From: Polyangium spumosum
GTDB taxonomy: Bacteria; Myxococcota_A; Polyangia; Polyangiales; Polyangiaceae
Direction of reading: 5' to 3'
Length of the DNA: 64,000 nt
Assembly (NCBI RefSeq): GCF_009649845.1
Contig: NZ_WJIE01000007.1
Span: 372,001 to 436,000, forward strand
Of this stretch, positions 55,224 to 64,000 are shown piece by piece. Within the stretch, counting starts at the first letter, position 1; every line of letters starts with the position of its first letter. The position numbers and the translations under genes are program-made. Below the pieces are notes generated by a model. The model did no database searches and was not told where the DNA came from. It worked only from the letters and a program-made list of their open reading frames with translations.

Positions 55224-55238
55224 ATTCACTTTCCGAAT
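55224..55238. promoter_or_regulatory. LysR-type operator (T-N11-A)
   Basis: ATTC-N7-GAAT is an inverted repeat with the T-N11-A core of LysR binding sites. It lies in the 84-base gap between the divergent lactonase and LysR genes and touches the probable -10 (TATCAT, 55238-55243) of the LysR gene, fitting autorepression. Confidence 0.55.
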
Positions 55239-55249
55239 ATCATGACCCC

Positions 55250-56161
55250 ATGAGCGCCCCTGCGCTGGACTCCCTGGACCTCAACAAGCTCGTCGCCCTC
55301 GAAGCCCTGCTCCGCCACCAGAGCGTCTCCGCAGCCGCGCGGGAGCTCGGGCTCACCCAACCCACCCTGAGCCAACTGCTCGCGCAGGTGCGCCTCGTGT
55401 TCGACGATCCGCTGCTCGTGCGCACGGGCAATCGCATGGTCGCGACCTCCAGAGCCGCGGCCCTGCGAGGGCCTCTGGCGGACGCCATCACCAGCGTGCG
55501 CAGATTGGGGCAGGAAGCGGTGTTCGTCCCGGGGAGCGCCGTGGCTCGACTGCGCGTCGCCTGCACCGACTTCGTCGCGGGCCTCGTCATGCCCGCCGTC
55601 GTGCGGCGGCTCCGCGCGGAAGCGCCCGGCCTCCACGTGGAGCTTCAGAACTGGGGCGCACGACGGGCGGAGACCCTGGCCACGGACGAGCTCGACCTCG
55701 GCATCGGCACGGGTTCCCGCCCCCTGAGCGGCATCTATCAGCGCAAGCTCTTCACGGACGAGTTCGTCTGCATCGCCGACAAGAACAACCGCGCCGCACA
55801 CCGAAACTGGACCCCTGCCGGCTTCGCGTCGCTGCCCCACGCCCAGCTCAGCGTGAAAGGCGTCGGCACGGGCGCGGTGGACGCCGCCCTCGCGGAACAG
55901 GGCCTGTCGCGCACCGTGGCGGTGTCCCTGCCCCACTTCTGGCTCGCCGCCGACTTCATCCTCGGCACGGACCTGGTGCTGACGGTGCCCCGGAGGTTGT
56001 GCGCCGCCCTCACGGCCCGCTCGCCCGGCCTCAAGCATGTCCCCCTGCCCCTCTGCGTGCAGGGCTTCACCGCCACGCTGCTCTGGCACGAGCGCCGCCA
56101 CCACGACCCCGCCCACCGCTGGCTGCGCGACGGCATCGTCGAAGCGGCGCAGAGGGTGTGA
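55250..56161 (+). CDS. LysR-family transcriptional regulator
   Basis: 303 residues. N-terminal winged helix-turn-helix (~10-70, LVALEALLRHQSVSAAARELGLTQPTLSQLLAQVR). The effector domain (~95-295) starts RLRVACTDFVAGLVMPAVVRRL; this resembles the NodD/PcpR-LinR side of the family. It probably regulates the divergent lactonase-like gene. TATCAT ends six bases before the ATG and no Shine-Dalgarno is seen, so the mRNA may be leaderless. Confidence 0.93.
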   Translation: MSAPALDSLDLNKLVALEALLRHQSVSAAARELGLTQPTLSQLLAQVRLVFDDPLLVRTGNRMVATSRAAALRGPLADAITSVRRLGQEAVFVPGSAVARLRVACTDFVAGLVMPAVVRRLRAEAPGLHVELQNWGARRAETLATDELDLGIGTGSRPLSGIYQRKLFTDEFVCIADKNNRAAHRNWTPAGFASLPHAQLSVKGVGTGAVDAALAEQGLSRTVAVSLPHFWLAADFILGTDLVLTVPRRLCAALTARSPGLKHVPLPLCVQGFTATLLWHERRHHDPAHRWLRDGIVEAAQRV

Positions 56162-56171
56162 CCTGCGCGGG

Positions 56172-56200
56172 TTGAAGTCAGGGCGCAATTTCGCTAAGGC
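56172..56200 (+). promoter_or_regulatory. Promoter TTGAAG-17-TAAGGC, near-leaderless
   Basis: TTGAAG (56172-56177) and TAAGGC (56195-56200) have ideal 17-base spacing. The -10 ends eight bases before the GTG at 56209, so the transcript starts at or very near the start codon. Confidence 0.6.
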
Positions 56201-56208
56201 GTGCCCTC

Positions 56209-56943
56209 GTGTTCTCCGGTGCGCGTATCGCCGTGGTGATCCCGGCGTTTCGAGAAGAGGAGCGGATCGCCGACACGGTCCGGCGCGTGCCGGCGTTCGT
56301 GGACCACGTCGTGGTCGTCGACGACGCGAGCGACGACGAGACCTCGGCCGCCGCGCGCGCCGCGGGAGACGAGCGGCTCGTGCTCGTCCGGCACGCGGAG
56401 AACCGCGGCGTCGGCGCGGCCATCCTGACCGGTTATCACGAGGCGCAGGCGCTCTCCGCCGACGTCGCGGCCGTGATGGCCGGCGACGGGCAGATGGACC
56501 CGCTCGACCTGCCCACCGTGGTTGGCCCCGTGGCGCGCGGGGAGGCCGATTACGTCAAAGGCGACCGCCTGCGCCACCCCTCGGTCTTCCGGGACATGCC
56601 GCTCCACCGGCTGCTCGGCACCTCGGCGCTCGCCTGGATGACACGACGCGCGGCGGGGCTCTCGTCGCTCTCGGATAGCCAGTGCGGTTACACGGCGATC
56701 GGCAGAGCGGCGATGGAATGCCTGCTCCGCGAGGGGATGTGGGCGCGATATGGATACCCGAACGATCTGATCGGGACGCTGGCGCGGCGCGGCTATCGAA
56801 TCCACGAGGTGCCGGTGAAACCCGTCTATCGCGGCGAGGCGAGCGGGCTCCGGCCGTGGCACATCTTCACGATCGGGTACGTCGTCGGCCGCGTGGCCGT
56901 GCGGCGCGCCGCGGATCGGGCGGAGCGGAGCGCCACACGATGA
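56209..56943 (+). CDS. Glycosyltransferase family 2 (DPM/polyprenyl-phosphate type)
   Basis: 244 residues, GTG start. N-terminal RIAVVIPAFREEERIADTVRRVP, the VVVVDDASDDET nucleotide-sugar loop, and AVMAGDGQMDP with the DxD-like metal site (DGQMDP). SDSQCGYTAI and PNDLIGTLARRGYRIHEVPV complete the fold. No transmembrane segment except a weak hydrophobic patch near the end. Such enzymes move a sugar to dolichol- or undecaprenyl-phosphate; the downstream GT39 protein would use such a donor (inference). Confidence 0.9.
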   Translation: MFSGARIAVVIPAFREEERIADTVRRVPAFVDHVVVVDDASDDETSAAARAAGDERLVLVRHAENRGVGAAILTGYHEAQALSADVAAVMAGDGQMDPLDLPTVVGPVARGEADYVKGDRLRHPSVFRDMPLHRLLGTSALAWMTRRAAGLSSLSDSQCGYTAIGRAAMECLLREGMWARYGYPNDLIGTLARRGYRIHEVPVKPVYRGEASGLRPWHIFTIGYVVGRVAVRRAADRAERSATR

Positions 56944-57053
56944 GCCCCTCGAAATTCCTCCAGAACCGGGACAACCGGAAGGCCCGGACAACATCCAACT
57001 TCCCGAAGCCCGTCGCCGAGGCCGAAGGGTCGTCGTGTGCCCAAAACATTGGG

Positions 57054-57083
57054 CTGACGCACGGCCCCTTCCGCGGCTAGCGT
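57054..57083 (+). promoter_or_regulatory. Promoter CTGACG-18-TAGCGT for glmM
   Basis: CTGACG (57054-57059) and TAGCGT (57078-57083) are 18 bases apart. The -10 ends six bases before the GTG at 57090, predicting a leaderless glmM transcript. Confidence 0.5.
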
Positions 57084-57089
57084 GGCGGC

Positions 57090-58517
<1,428 letters not shown>

Positions 58518-58526
58518 GGTCGGCGC

Positions 58527-60614
58527 TCAAGGCTTCTTCGCGAGGCGCGCCCGCGCGGCGGAGGCGGTCTTCGTGTCGCCGATCTTCTCGGCCAGGCCGA
58601 GCATCCGGAGCCAGAGCGCCTGCGCCTCGTCCGGCTTGCCGGCCATGTCGAGCGCGGTCGCGAGCTGGAACGTCGCGCCGTAGTGATCCGGGTGGTGCGC
58701 GAGGACGGCGCGGAAGTGCGCCGCCGCGGCATCCGGGTTTTTCCTCTTGTAGAGCGCGTCGAGGCCGAGCTGCATCGAGTCCGTCGGATCGGAGAGCGAG
58801 AGCCCTTGCTGGCTCTCGTCGATCGCGGCGACGCGGGCGCGGGCGTGTTCGGCCGTCTTCGTGTCGCCGATCGCCTCGGCCATCGTGATCATCTTCGCCC
58901 AGAGCGGCCGCGCGCCGCGCGTGTCCCCCGCCTGTTCGAGCGCCGTCGCGAGCTGGAACGTGGCGCCGTAATGCTCCGGGTTCTGCGCGAGCACCTCGCG
59001 GAACCGCGCCGCCGCGAGCACGGGATCGCCGCGCGTGTACAACGCTTCGAGCCCGAGGTTCATCGGATCCGGCGCCGCGTTCGTCGGCTCTCGTGTGGCG
59101 GCGGGCCGCGGGATCGCGGGAGCGGTCGCGGCGCCTGTCCTGCCCGGTTTTTCGGGCGGGCTCGACGATTTCCAGGCGACGAAGATCGCCACGACGACGA
59201 CCACGGCGGCCGCGAGCCAGACGAGCACGAAGCTCGGCCCGCTCGCCTCGCGTGGCGCCCGCGTGGTGGCCTTCTCGTCCGTCGTTTTTGCGTGTTTCTC
59301 GGCTTCCGTCACGGCGACCTTCCTCCGGATGACGAGCCCCACGAAGAGGGCCCCGAGCGCCCCGAAAAAGACGAGCGGGAACACGCTCGAGCCCGCGCGC
59401 GCGGCCGGCCCCGGCAGGGCGCCGAGCGCGCGGAGGACGTCGTACGTCGTGGGATCATAGGTGTGAAACGTGATGAACGTCTCGTGGAAGAGGGCGAGCT
59501 CGACCGCGGCGCACGTCATCACCCCGAGCGTTGCAAACCGCGGCCCCGGCGCGCGTCCGCCCCAGGGGAACGTGACGAGCGACCACGCGGCGAGCAGGCG
59601 CAGGATCGGATCGAGGACCACGAGGAAACGCAGGTTCTTGGGCAGCCCGGCGAACGCGGCGAGGCAAACGAAGAGCAGCGCCGCGAGCCAGAGCGCGCCA
59701 CGATCCTCGCGAGGACGCTCGACCAGGCGCGCGAGCGCGACGATCACGAGCACGCAGACGATCGGCGCGAGCACGAAGAGGTCGAAGAGGGGCCGGTGCG
59801 GCGGGCCGCTCTGGTACTGGACGCCGTAGTCGCTGAAGAACGAGGCCTGCGTGAGGCGCAGCAGCGCCACGAAGGCGGAGGCGTCACGGCCGATCAGGAC
59901 GAAGCCGGCGAAAAAGAGGGCCGGCGGTGCGAGAAAGAGCAAGGCATCGGCGCGGCGGAGGCGCGCGCGCGTGACGAGCGCGGTCGCGGCCACGAGGCCC
60001 GCGTACGGAAAGACGAACGCCTCCTTCACGGCGAAGGCGAACGTCGCGAGCAGGGCGAAGAGCGCCATCGGGCCCGCGCGCGCGCGGAGCTCCTCGTGTT
60101 CGTCCTGCAAGAGCCTGACGAGGGCCCACGTCGCGGCGAGGAACGCGGCGCAATACACCTCGTCCTGGAGCGCGCGGCGCGAGAGCGCGAGCTGCAGGGG
60201 CGAGATCGCCGTCAGCGCGGCGGCCACGAGCCCGACGCGCGGGCCCACGAGGCGCGCGCCGAGCAGGTACGTGAGGACGATCGACACGATCCCCGCGATC
60301 GTCGACAGCCACGCGAGCGCGCGGCCGTCACACGGCGCCTCGGCCGAGCACGCGAGCGTGGCCATCACGAAGTACCCGAAGCGCAGTGGCGTCGGCGAAT
60401 CCGCGAGGTCCGCGCGCTCGAGGTGCGCCTGCACGAGCCGCGGGTACGCGGAGAGCCCCTCCTGCTCGAGGAAACGCGCCCCGGCGACGTAAGCCGCCTC
60501 GTCGCCGACCCCGTACGACGCGACGTCGTTCCACAGGATCCGGAGCGCCGCCCCGAGGCCCACGATCACCAGGAAGGCCGCGTACGTCGCGCGGGCTTCG
60601 GTTTGGCGCGTCAT
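58527..60614 (-). CDS. GT39/ArnT-like membrane glycosyltransferase fused to TPR repeats
   Basis: 695 residues. About 11-12 transmembrane helices occupy the first ~425 residues. The first periplasmic loop has Asp38-Glu39 (YGVGDEAAY), the typical GT39 catalytic pair. A helix near 465-485 is followed by a Pro/Ala linker and two near-identical ~78-residue TPR units (LGLEALYTRGDP..., LGLDALYKRKNP..., both with HYGATFQLATAL). It probably transfers a sugar from a polyprenyl-phosphate donor to a protein or lipid in the periplasm. The TPR tail may bind partners. Convergent with glmM and divergent from the OmpA gene. Confidence 0.87.
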   Translation of the reverse strand: MTRQTEARATYAAFLVIVGLGAALRILWNDVASYGVGDEAAYVAGARFLEQEGLSAYPRLVQAHLERADLADSPTPLRFGYFVMATLACSAEAPCDGRALAWLSTIAGIVSIVLTYLLGARLVGPRVGLVAAALTAISPLQLALSRRALQDEVYCAAFLAATWALVRLLQDEHEELRARAGPMALFALLATFAFAVKEAFVFPYAGLVAATALVTRARLRRADALLFLAPPALFFAGFVLIGRDASAFVALLRLTQASFFSDYGVQYQSGPPHRPLFDLFVLAPIVCVLVIVALARLVERPREDRGALWLAALLFVCLAAFAGLPKNLRFLVVLDPILRLLAAWSLVTFPWGGRAPGPRFATLGVMTCAAVELALFHETFITFHTYDPTTYDVLRALGALPGPAARAGSSVFPLVFFGALGALFVGLVIRRKVAVTEAEKHAKTTDEKATTRAPREASGPSFVLVWLAAAVVVVVAIFVAWKSSSPPEKPGRTGAATAPAIPRPAATREPTNAAPDPMNLGLEALYTRGDPVLAAARFREVLAQNPEHYGATFQLATALEQAGDTRGARPLWAKMITMAEAIGDTKTAEHARARVAAIDESQQGLSLSDPTDSMQLGLDALYKRKNPDAAAAHFRAVLAHHPDHYGATFQLATALDMAGKPDEAQALWLRMLGLAEKIGDTKTASAARARLAKKP

Positions 60615-60673
60615 GGGCCTGCGTTGTACTCCGCCGGGTCGTCGTCACGAAAGCCCGGAGTCCGCCGCGTAAC

Positions 60674-60702
60674 TTGACGTCCCCGCGTGGTCGCGGTTTT
60701 CT
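60674..60702 (+). promoter_or_regulatory. Promoter TTGACG-17-TTTTCT, leaderless
   Basis: TTGACG (60674-60679) and TTTTCT (60697-60702) are 17 bases apart, and the -10 ends six bases before the ATG at 60709. Confidence 0.55.
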
Positions 60703-60708
60703 GCCCGC

Positions 60709-62355
60709 ATGCGCCTCGATCGCCTGGGGCGGACTCGGTCGATCCTGACCGCGGCCGCGATCTTCCTGCTCGCGCGCCCCTCGTCCGCGCAGGAGGTGGG
60801 CGCCCTCGAGCGGTTCCAGCCCTCCGCCGCGGGGGACGCCCTCTTCGGCGTGCCCTCCCCCGGCGCCTCGGGCCACCTCGTGCCTCGCGCCAAGGCGGTC
60901 GTCGACTTCGGCCTGAACCCGCTCTCGATCCAGGACGGCGAGAGCCGGGCCGCCATCGTCTCGCAGCAGACCTTCCTCCACCTCAACGCCTCGCTCGCGC
61001 TCTGGGATCGGCTGCTCGTCTCGCTCGACATGCCCTTCGCGCTCACGCAAGGCGGCGACAGCCCCACCGTCGCGGGCGTGACGTTCCCCTCGCCGCAGTC
61101 GGCCGAGGTCGGCGACCTTCGCCTCGGCGCGCGTGTGCGGCTCTTCGGCGAGGATCGTGGCGCCTTCCAGATCGGCCTCGGCGGTCATCTCGTCGCGCCC
61201 ACGGGCCCGGCTGGGTATGCGGCCGAGGGCGCGGTCCGCGGCGAGCCACACCTCGTCCTCGGCGGCCGCGTCGATCGTTTCCTGTACAGCGCCTCGCTCG
61301 GCACCACCTTGCGCGCCTCGGCGCGCCCGCACACCTTCGACGCGCGCGCCGGCGCCGCCGTCGTCTTCGGCGAGGACTTCTTCCAGCTCGGCCCCGAGCT
61401 CTCCCTCTCCACGCCCTTCGCGCGGGAGATCCTCCTCGACACGCCGGACACGCGCATCCGCACCGCGTCGGCCGTCTCGGCCGAGCTCCTCCTTGGCGCC
61501 AAACTCCGCCCGTTGCCCTTCCTCGTCGTCGGCGCCGCCGCGGGCCCCGGCCTCACGCAGGGCTACGGCACGCCCGTCTTCCTCGCGGTGGGCAGCATCG
61601 GCTACGAGCCTTTGGCCAAACCCGCCAGGAAGGACGACGACCCCGGCCCGAAGGCCGAGCCCAAGAAGAAGGGCCCGCCGCCCGACACGGACGGTGACTT
61701 CATCGTCGACCCGAACGACGCCTGCCCGAACGAGCCGGGCCTGAAGAACGACGACCCCAAGAAAAACGGCTGCCCGCCCGACGCCGACGCCGACGGCATC
61801 CGCGACGCCGTGGACGCCTGCCCCAAGGATGCCGGCGTGGCGAGTGACGACCCGAAGAAACACGGATGCCCGCCCGATCGCGACGGCGACACGGTCCCGG
61901 ACACGACCGACGCCTGCCCGGACGAGCCTGGGAGACCCGACGCGGAGGCGAAGCTCAACGGCTGCCCGAAGGTCGAGGTCACCAAAAAAGAGATCGTCAT
62001 CCTGCGGCAGATCCGCTTCCGGTTCGGGCAATCGAGCCTGTACCAGACGGTGGATCCGGTGAGCGACGAGCTCTTGCACGAGGTCCGCGACGCCATCCTC
62101 GAGCACCCCGAGATCGAGCTCATCGAGATCCAGGGCCACGCCGACGCGATGGGCCCGGACGAGTACAACATGATCCTCTCGCAGAGCCGCGCCGACTCGG
62201 TGCGCGCCTGGCTCATCAAGCGCGGCATCCCGCCCGAGAAGCTCGTGGCCAAGGGGTACGGCGCCTCGATGCCGCTCGGCTCGAACGAGTCGAAGGAGGG
62301 CCGGCAGCAGAACCGCCGCGTGAACTTCGTCATCATCCGGAAAAAAGAGCCCTGA
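60709..62355 (+). CDS. OmpA-family protein with beta-barrel and TSP3 repeats
   Basis: 548 residues. Signal peptide (...ARPSSAQ). A ~260-residue beta-barrel region (~30-300, strands such as LLVSLDMPFALTQGG and FQIGLGGHLVAPTG) comes first. Three Cys-containing thrombospondin type 3 units follow (~320-420; DTDGDFIVDPNDACP, DADADGIRDAVDACP, DRDGDTVPDTTDACP). The C-terminal OmpA domain (~430-545) has the peptidoglycan-binding segment NMILSQSRADSVRAWLIKRG. It should anchor the outer membrane to the cell wall, with a calcium-stiffened linker. It has its own promoter with a -10 six bases from the ATG. Confidence 0.93.
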   Translation: MRLDRLGRTRSILTAAAIFLLARPSSAQEVGALERFQPSAAGDALFGVPSPGASGHLVPRAKAVVDFGLNPLSIQDGESRAAIVSQQTFLHLNASLALWDRLLVSLDMPFALTQGGDSPTVAGVTFPSPQSAEVGDLRLGARVRLFGEDRGAFQIGLGGHLVAPTGPAGYAAEGAVRGEPHLVLGGRVDRFLYSASLGTTLRASARPHTFDARAGAAVVFGEDFFQLGPELSLSTPFAREILLDTPDTRIRTASAVSAELLLGAKLRPLPFLVVGAAAGPGLTQGYGTPVFLAVGSIGYEPLAKPARKDDDPGPKAEPKKKGPPPDTDGDFIVDPNDACPNEPGLKNDDPKKNGCPPDADADGIRDAVDACPKDAGVASDDPKKHGCPPDRDGDTVPDTTDACPDEPGRPDAEAKLNGCPKVEVTKKEIVILRQIRFRFGQSSLYQTVDPVSDELLHEVRDAILEHPEIELIEIQGHADAMGPDEYNMILSQSRADSVRAWLIKRGIPPEKLVAKGYGASMPLGSNESKEGRQQNRRVNFVIIRKKEP

Positions 62356-62365
62356 CACGGGAGCC

Positions 62366-62395
62366 TTGAACCCGGCGCGAGGGCGGCCCTAGAAT
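62366..62395 (+). promoter_or_regulatory. Promoter TTGAAC-18-TAGAAT, leaderless
   Basis: TTGAAC (62366-62371) and a near-perfect TAGAAT (62390-62395) are 18 bases apart. The -10 ends six bases before the ATG at 62402. This is the best housekeeping-type promoter in the window. Confidence 0.7.
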
Positions 62396-62401
62396 CGGCG
62401 C

Positions 62402-62686
62402 ATGCCTGCCCTCGCGCGTCTCTCGGTCGGATCCCTCGCGCTCTTCGTGCTGGTGGGCGTCGTCGGTTGTGACGCGGGCGGGCTCCTGGAGGTCGAGGAC
62501 AAGCGGCCCGACCCGCCGGTCGTGGCGCAGGGTCATCCCGCGACGGAGATCGTCGCCGGCGGCACGAAGGTGAGCAACGGCAAGTACAAGCTCATCTACA
62601 CGATGGGGCAACCGACGCCCCAGAGCGTGCAGAAGCAGCCGGAGGGCCGCCGGCTGAACGGCGGCATGCCCGGCGTGACGCAGTAG
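62402..62686 (+). CDS. Small lipoprotein
   Basis: 94 residues. Signal peptide with lipobox VVGC (Cys23). The mature ~70 residues are polar, with a short beta segment (GKYKLIYTMGQPTPQ) and a Gln/Lys-rich end. No family recognised. A clear promoter lies immediately upstream with no room for a Shine-Dalgarno. The gene ends three bases from the convergent VanZ-like gene. Confidence 0.75.
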   Translation: MPALARLSVGSLALFVLVGVVGCDAGGLLEVEDKRPDPPVVAQGHPATEIVAGGTKVSNGKYKLIYTMGQPTPQSVQKQPEGRRLNGGMPGVTQ

Positions 62687-62689
62687 CCT

Positions 62690-63049
62690 TCAGACCCGCG
62701 GCCGCGCGAGCCAGCCGAAGACGATCACGCCGAGCAAGTTCGCCGCGAGGTCGCCGAGATCGAACGTCCGCGACGACACGAGCGCCTGCGTACACTCCTC
62801 GATCGTCGCGGCGAGCCCCACCACGACCGGCCCGGTCGGGAGCCGCAGCCGCGTCACGCGTGCGTCGTTCGTGGCCCTGCGCGCGAGGAACGAGGCTCCG
62901 CCGAGCAGCACGAAGTGCAGCACCTTGTCGAGGTACGGCGTGGTCAGGATCGAGAGCGGCAGCCCGCGTGCGTACGCCAGGCCCGAGATGATCCCGAGCA
63001 GGACCACGTACCCTGCGAGGGCGAGCCTCCATGCGCGGACCGAGCTCAT
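62690..63049 (-). CDS. VanZ-like membrane protein
   Basis: 119 residues from the ATG at 63049 (AGGATGG upstream); a GTG nine codons earlier is possible. Four hydrophobic segments with the VanZ-family landmarks DKVLHFVLLGG and ATIEECTQALV...DLGDLAANLLGV. VanZ gave low teicoplanin resistance in enterococci, but the role of most relatives is unknown. It lies between a small lipoprotein and tRNA-Ala. Confidence 0.83.
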   Translation of the reverse strand: MSSVRAWRLALAGYVVLLGIISGLAYARGLPLSILTTPYLDKVLHFVLLGGASFLARRATNDARVTRLRLPTGPVVVGLAATIEECTQALVSSRTFDLGDLAANLLGVIVFGWLARPRV

Positions 63050-63130
63050 CGCGTCGCCATCCTGATCGAGGGCCACAAACGACGAAGGGCGCCGCGTTGT
63101 GTGCGGCGCCCTCGTCGTCCTTCGTGCCGG

Positions 63131-63203
63131 TGGAGCTGAGGGGAATCGAACCCCTGACCTCCTGACTGCCAGTCAGGCGCTCTCCCAACTGAGCTACAGC
63201 CCC
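63131..63203 (-). tRNA. tRNA-Ala (GGC)
   Basis: 73 bases fold into a full cloverleaf: acceptor GGGGCTG / CAGCTCC, which includes the G3-U70 pair that identifies alanine tRNAs. The anticodon stem is CCTGA / TCAGG with loop CTGGCAG (anticodon GGC), and the T arm AGGGG-TTCGAAT-CCCCT. The discriminator is A. The genome encodes CC-G after it, so the CCA end must be completed by tRNA nucleotidyltransferase. Confidence 0.97.
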
Positions 63204-63315
63204 GTCGTCTTGGGAGGCGCAGTATCTACAGCGTCCCGCGCCGGTTGTCTCCCCTTTTTTTGGCGATCCCCCCCACAGCCATGCGCTTTTTTGGGGTGGG
63301 GGGGTCCGTCCCCGC

Positions 63316-64000
63316 TCAGAAGCCCATCAACTTCGCGATGTAGTACTTCATCGTCTCGGTCGTCCCGCCGCCGATGCGGAAGAGCCGCTGGTCGCGCCAG
63401 GCGCGGGCGATCTGGAAATCCTCGATGTAGCCCCAGCCGCCGTGGAATTGCAGGCAGGTGTCCATGATGTCGCTCACCACGTCGCCGACGAGCACCTTGG
63501 ACATCGAGATGTATTTCACCGTGTCGAAGCTGACCGGCCCCTTCTTCACGTATCGCTCCTCGTTGTAATGGTCGAGGCACTTGTAAACGAAGGCCTTCGC
63601 CGCCTCGGCGCGCGTGTAGAGGTCGACGAACTTGTGCTGCCAGACCTCGCGCTTGATGATCGGCTTGCCGAACGCCACGCGCTCGCGGCCATAGTTGATC
63701 GTGTGCTCCAGCATGTAGAACGCCCCGGCGAGCGCGCTGACCGAGCCGATCAGCCGCTCGCTCTGGAAGTTCTGCATGAGATACATGAAGCCCATGTTCT
63801 CCTCGCCGAGCAGGTAACGCTTCGGGATGCGCACCTCGTCGAGGAAGAGCTCCGCCGTATCCGAGGACTTGTTGCCGATCTTCTTCAGCTTCTTCGAGAC
63901 GGAGAACCCCTTCGCGCTCGTCGGGACCAGGAAAAACGAGCAGCCGTGCGCCCCTCGATCCGGCGTCGTCTTCGCGAGCAGCGTGATCCAATCGGCGCGC
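63316..64000 (-). CDS. Acyl-CoA dehydrogenase (partial, C-terminal part)
   Basis: The last ~228 residues are present; the start lies beyond 64000. Visible parts are the end of the beta domain (DWITLLAKTTPD, GFSVSKKLKKIGNKSSDTAEL, DEVRIPK) and the C-terminal helical domain. The latter contains YGRERVAFGKPI, the FAD/CoA region QFHGGWGYIEDF and RIGGGTTETMKYYIAKLMGF. These are standard acyl-CoA dehydrogenase landmarks; the Glu-like base falls in the GYIEDF region in the long-chain group. It oxidises acyl-CoA to enoyl-CoA with FAD, passing electrons to ETF. Chain-length preference cannot be read here. Confidence 0.94.
   Translation of the reverse strand, partial: RADWITLLAKTTPDRGAHGCSFFLVPTSAKGFSVSKKLKKIGNKSSDTAELFLDEVRIPKRYLLGEENMGFMYLMQNFQSERLIGSVSALAGAFYMLEHTINYGRERVAFGKPIIKREVWQHKFVDLYTRAEAAKAFVYKCLDHYNEERYVKKGPVSFDTVKYISMSKVLVGDVVSDIMDTCLQFHGGWGYIEDFQIARAWRDQRLFRIGGGTTETMKYYIAKLMGF

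Noticed and set aside
56086-56101. TGGCACG inside the LysR gene
   Set aside because: The -12 half reads CCGCC instead of YTGC, and it is within conserved coding sequence.
56940-57080. 46-codon open frame overlapping the glycosyltransferase stop by ATGA
   Set aside because: The coupling looks suggestive, but the translation is low in hydrophobic residues, matches nothing I know, and its end contains the glmM promoter. Possible but unsupported.

Overview
The window is very GC-rich with strong G/C third-position bias. It carries myxobacterial hallmarks: Hanks-type Ser/Thr kinases, many short lipoproteins with Gly-rich linkers, MYXO-CTERM-type C-terminal tails, a CxxC-x17-CxxC zinc protein and thrombospondin type 3 repeats in surface proteins. 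This points to a chromosome segment of a myxobacterium, most likely Polyangiales (the Sorangium/Polyangium side). That placement is inference from gene content; I see no rRNA or other decisive marker. I see no insertion sequence, integrase, prophage or CRISPR array.

Layout. 1-7 kb: the end of an ABC exporter gene, a KOW-like unknown, a zinc-ribbon protein, a Ser/Thr kinase with a DUF2378-like tail, and a HAD phosphatase coupled to an RlmI-like methyltransferase. 7-12 kb: an outer-membrane protein with a good sigma-54 type site, apolipoprotein N-acyltransferase (lnt), an HU protein, ybeY and a transaldolase. 12-19 kb: an amidohydrolase lipoprotein with calcium-type repeats, facing a kinase / TPR-PEGA / propeller-lipoprotein operon. 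19-28 kb: a hydrolase, hemL, a polysaccharide-monooxygenase-like protein, a DUF2726 protein, small surface proteins, a divergent LpxK and gcvPB. 28-37.4 kb: an eight-gene MoxR / DUF58 / VWA / Bat operon in which successive genes overlap by 4 or 14 bases. 37-43.5 kb: an esterase-like lipoprotein, a universal stress protein, a diguanylate cyclase, a cardiolipin-synthase-like PLD, and a 0.8 kb non-coding stretch. 43.5-48.3 kb: a coupled three-gene operon encoding a lipoprotein, a large secreted protein with a toxin-like C-terminus and a cytoplasmic partner; this is the best candidate for an undescribed system. 48.5-54.2 kb: a Cys-rich protein, protoglobin histidine kinase and NtrC regulator, then a receiver protein, a second MoxR and hcp. 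54.2-64 kb: a lactonase-like lipoprotein divergent from a LysR regulator, a glycosyltransferase, glmM, a GT39-TPR membrane protein, an OmpA-family porin, a VanZ-like protein, tRNA-Ala and part of an acyl-CoA dehydrogenase.

How parts fit together. Several genes serve the envelope: lnt matures the many lipoproteins, glmM feeds UDP-GlcNAc synthesis, and LpxK, OmpA, GT39 and PLD act on the membrane. The protoglobin kinase and NtrC-type activator form a probable gas- or redox-sensing pair for sigma-54 promoters, and a near-consensus -24/-12 element lies before hcp about 1.5 kb downstream. At transcript level, about ten genes have a -10 hexamer only 6-11 bases before the start codon, which predicts leaderless or near-leaderless mRNAs next to conventionally Shine-Dalgarno-led ones.
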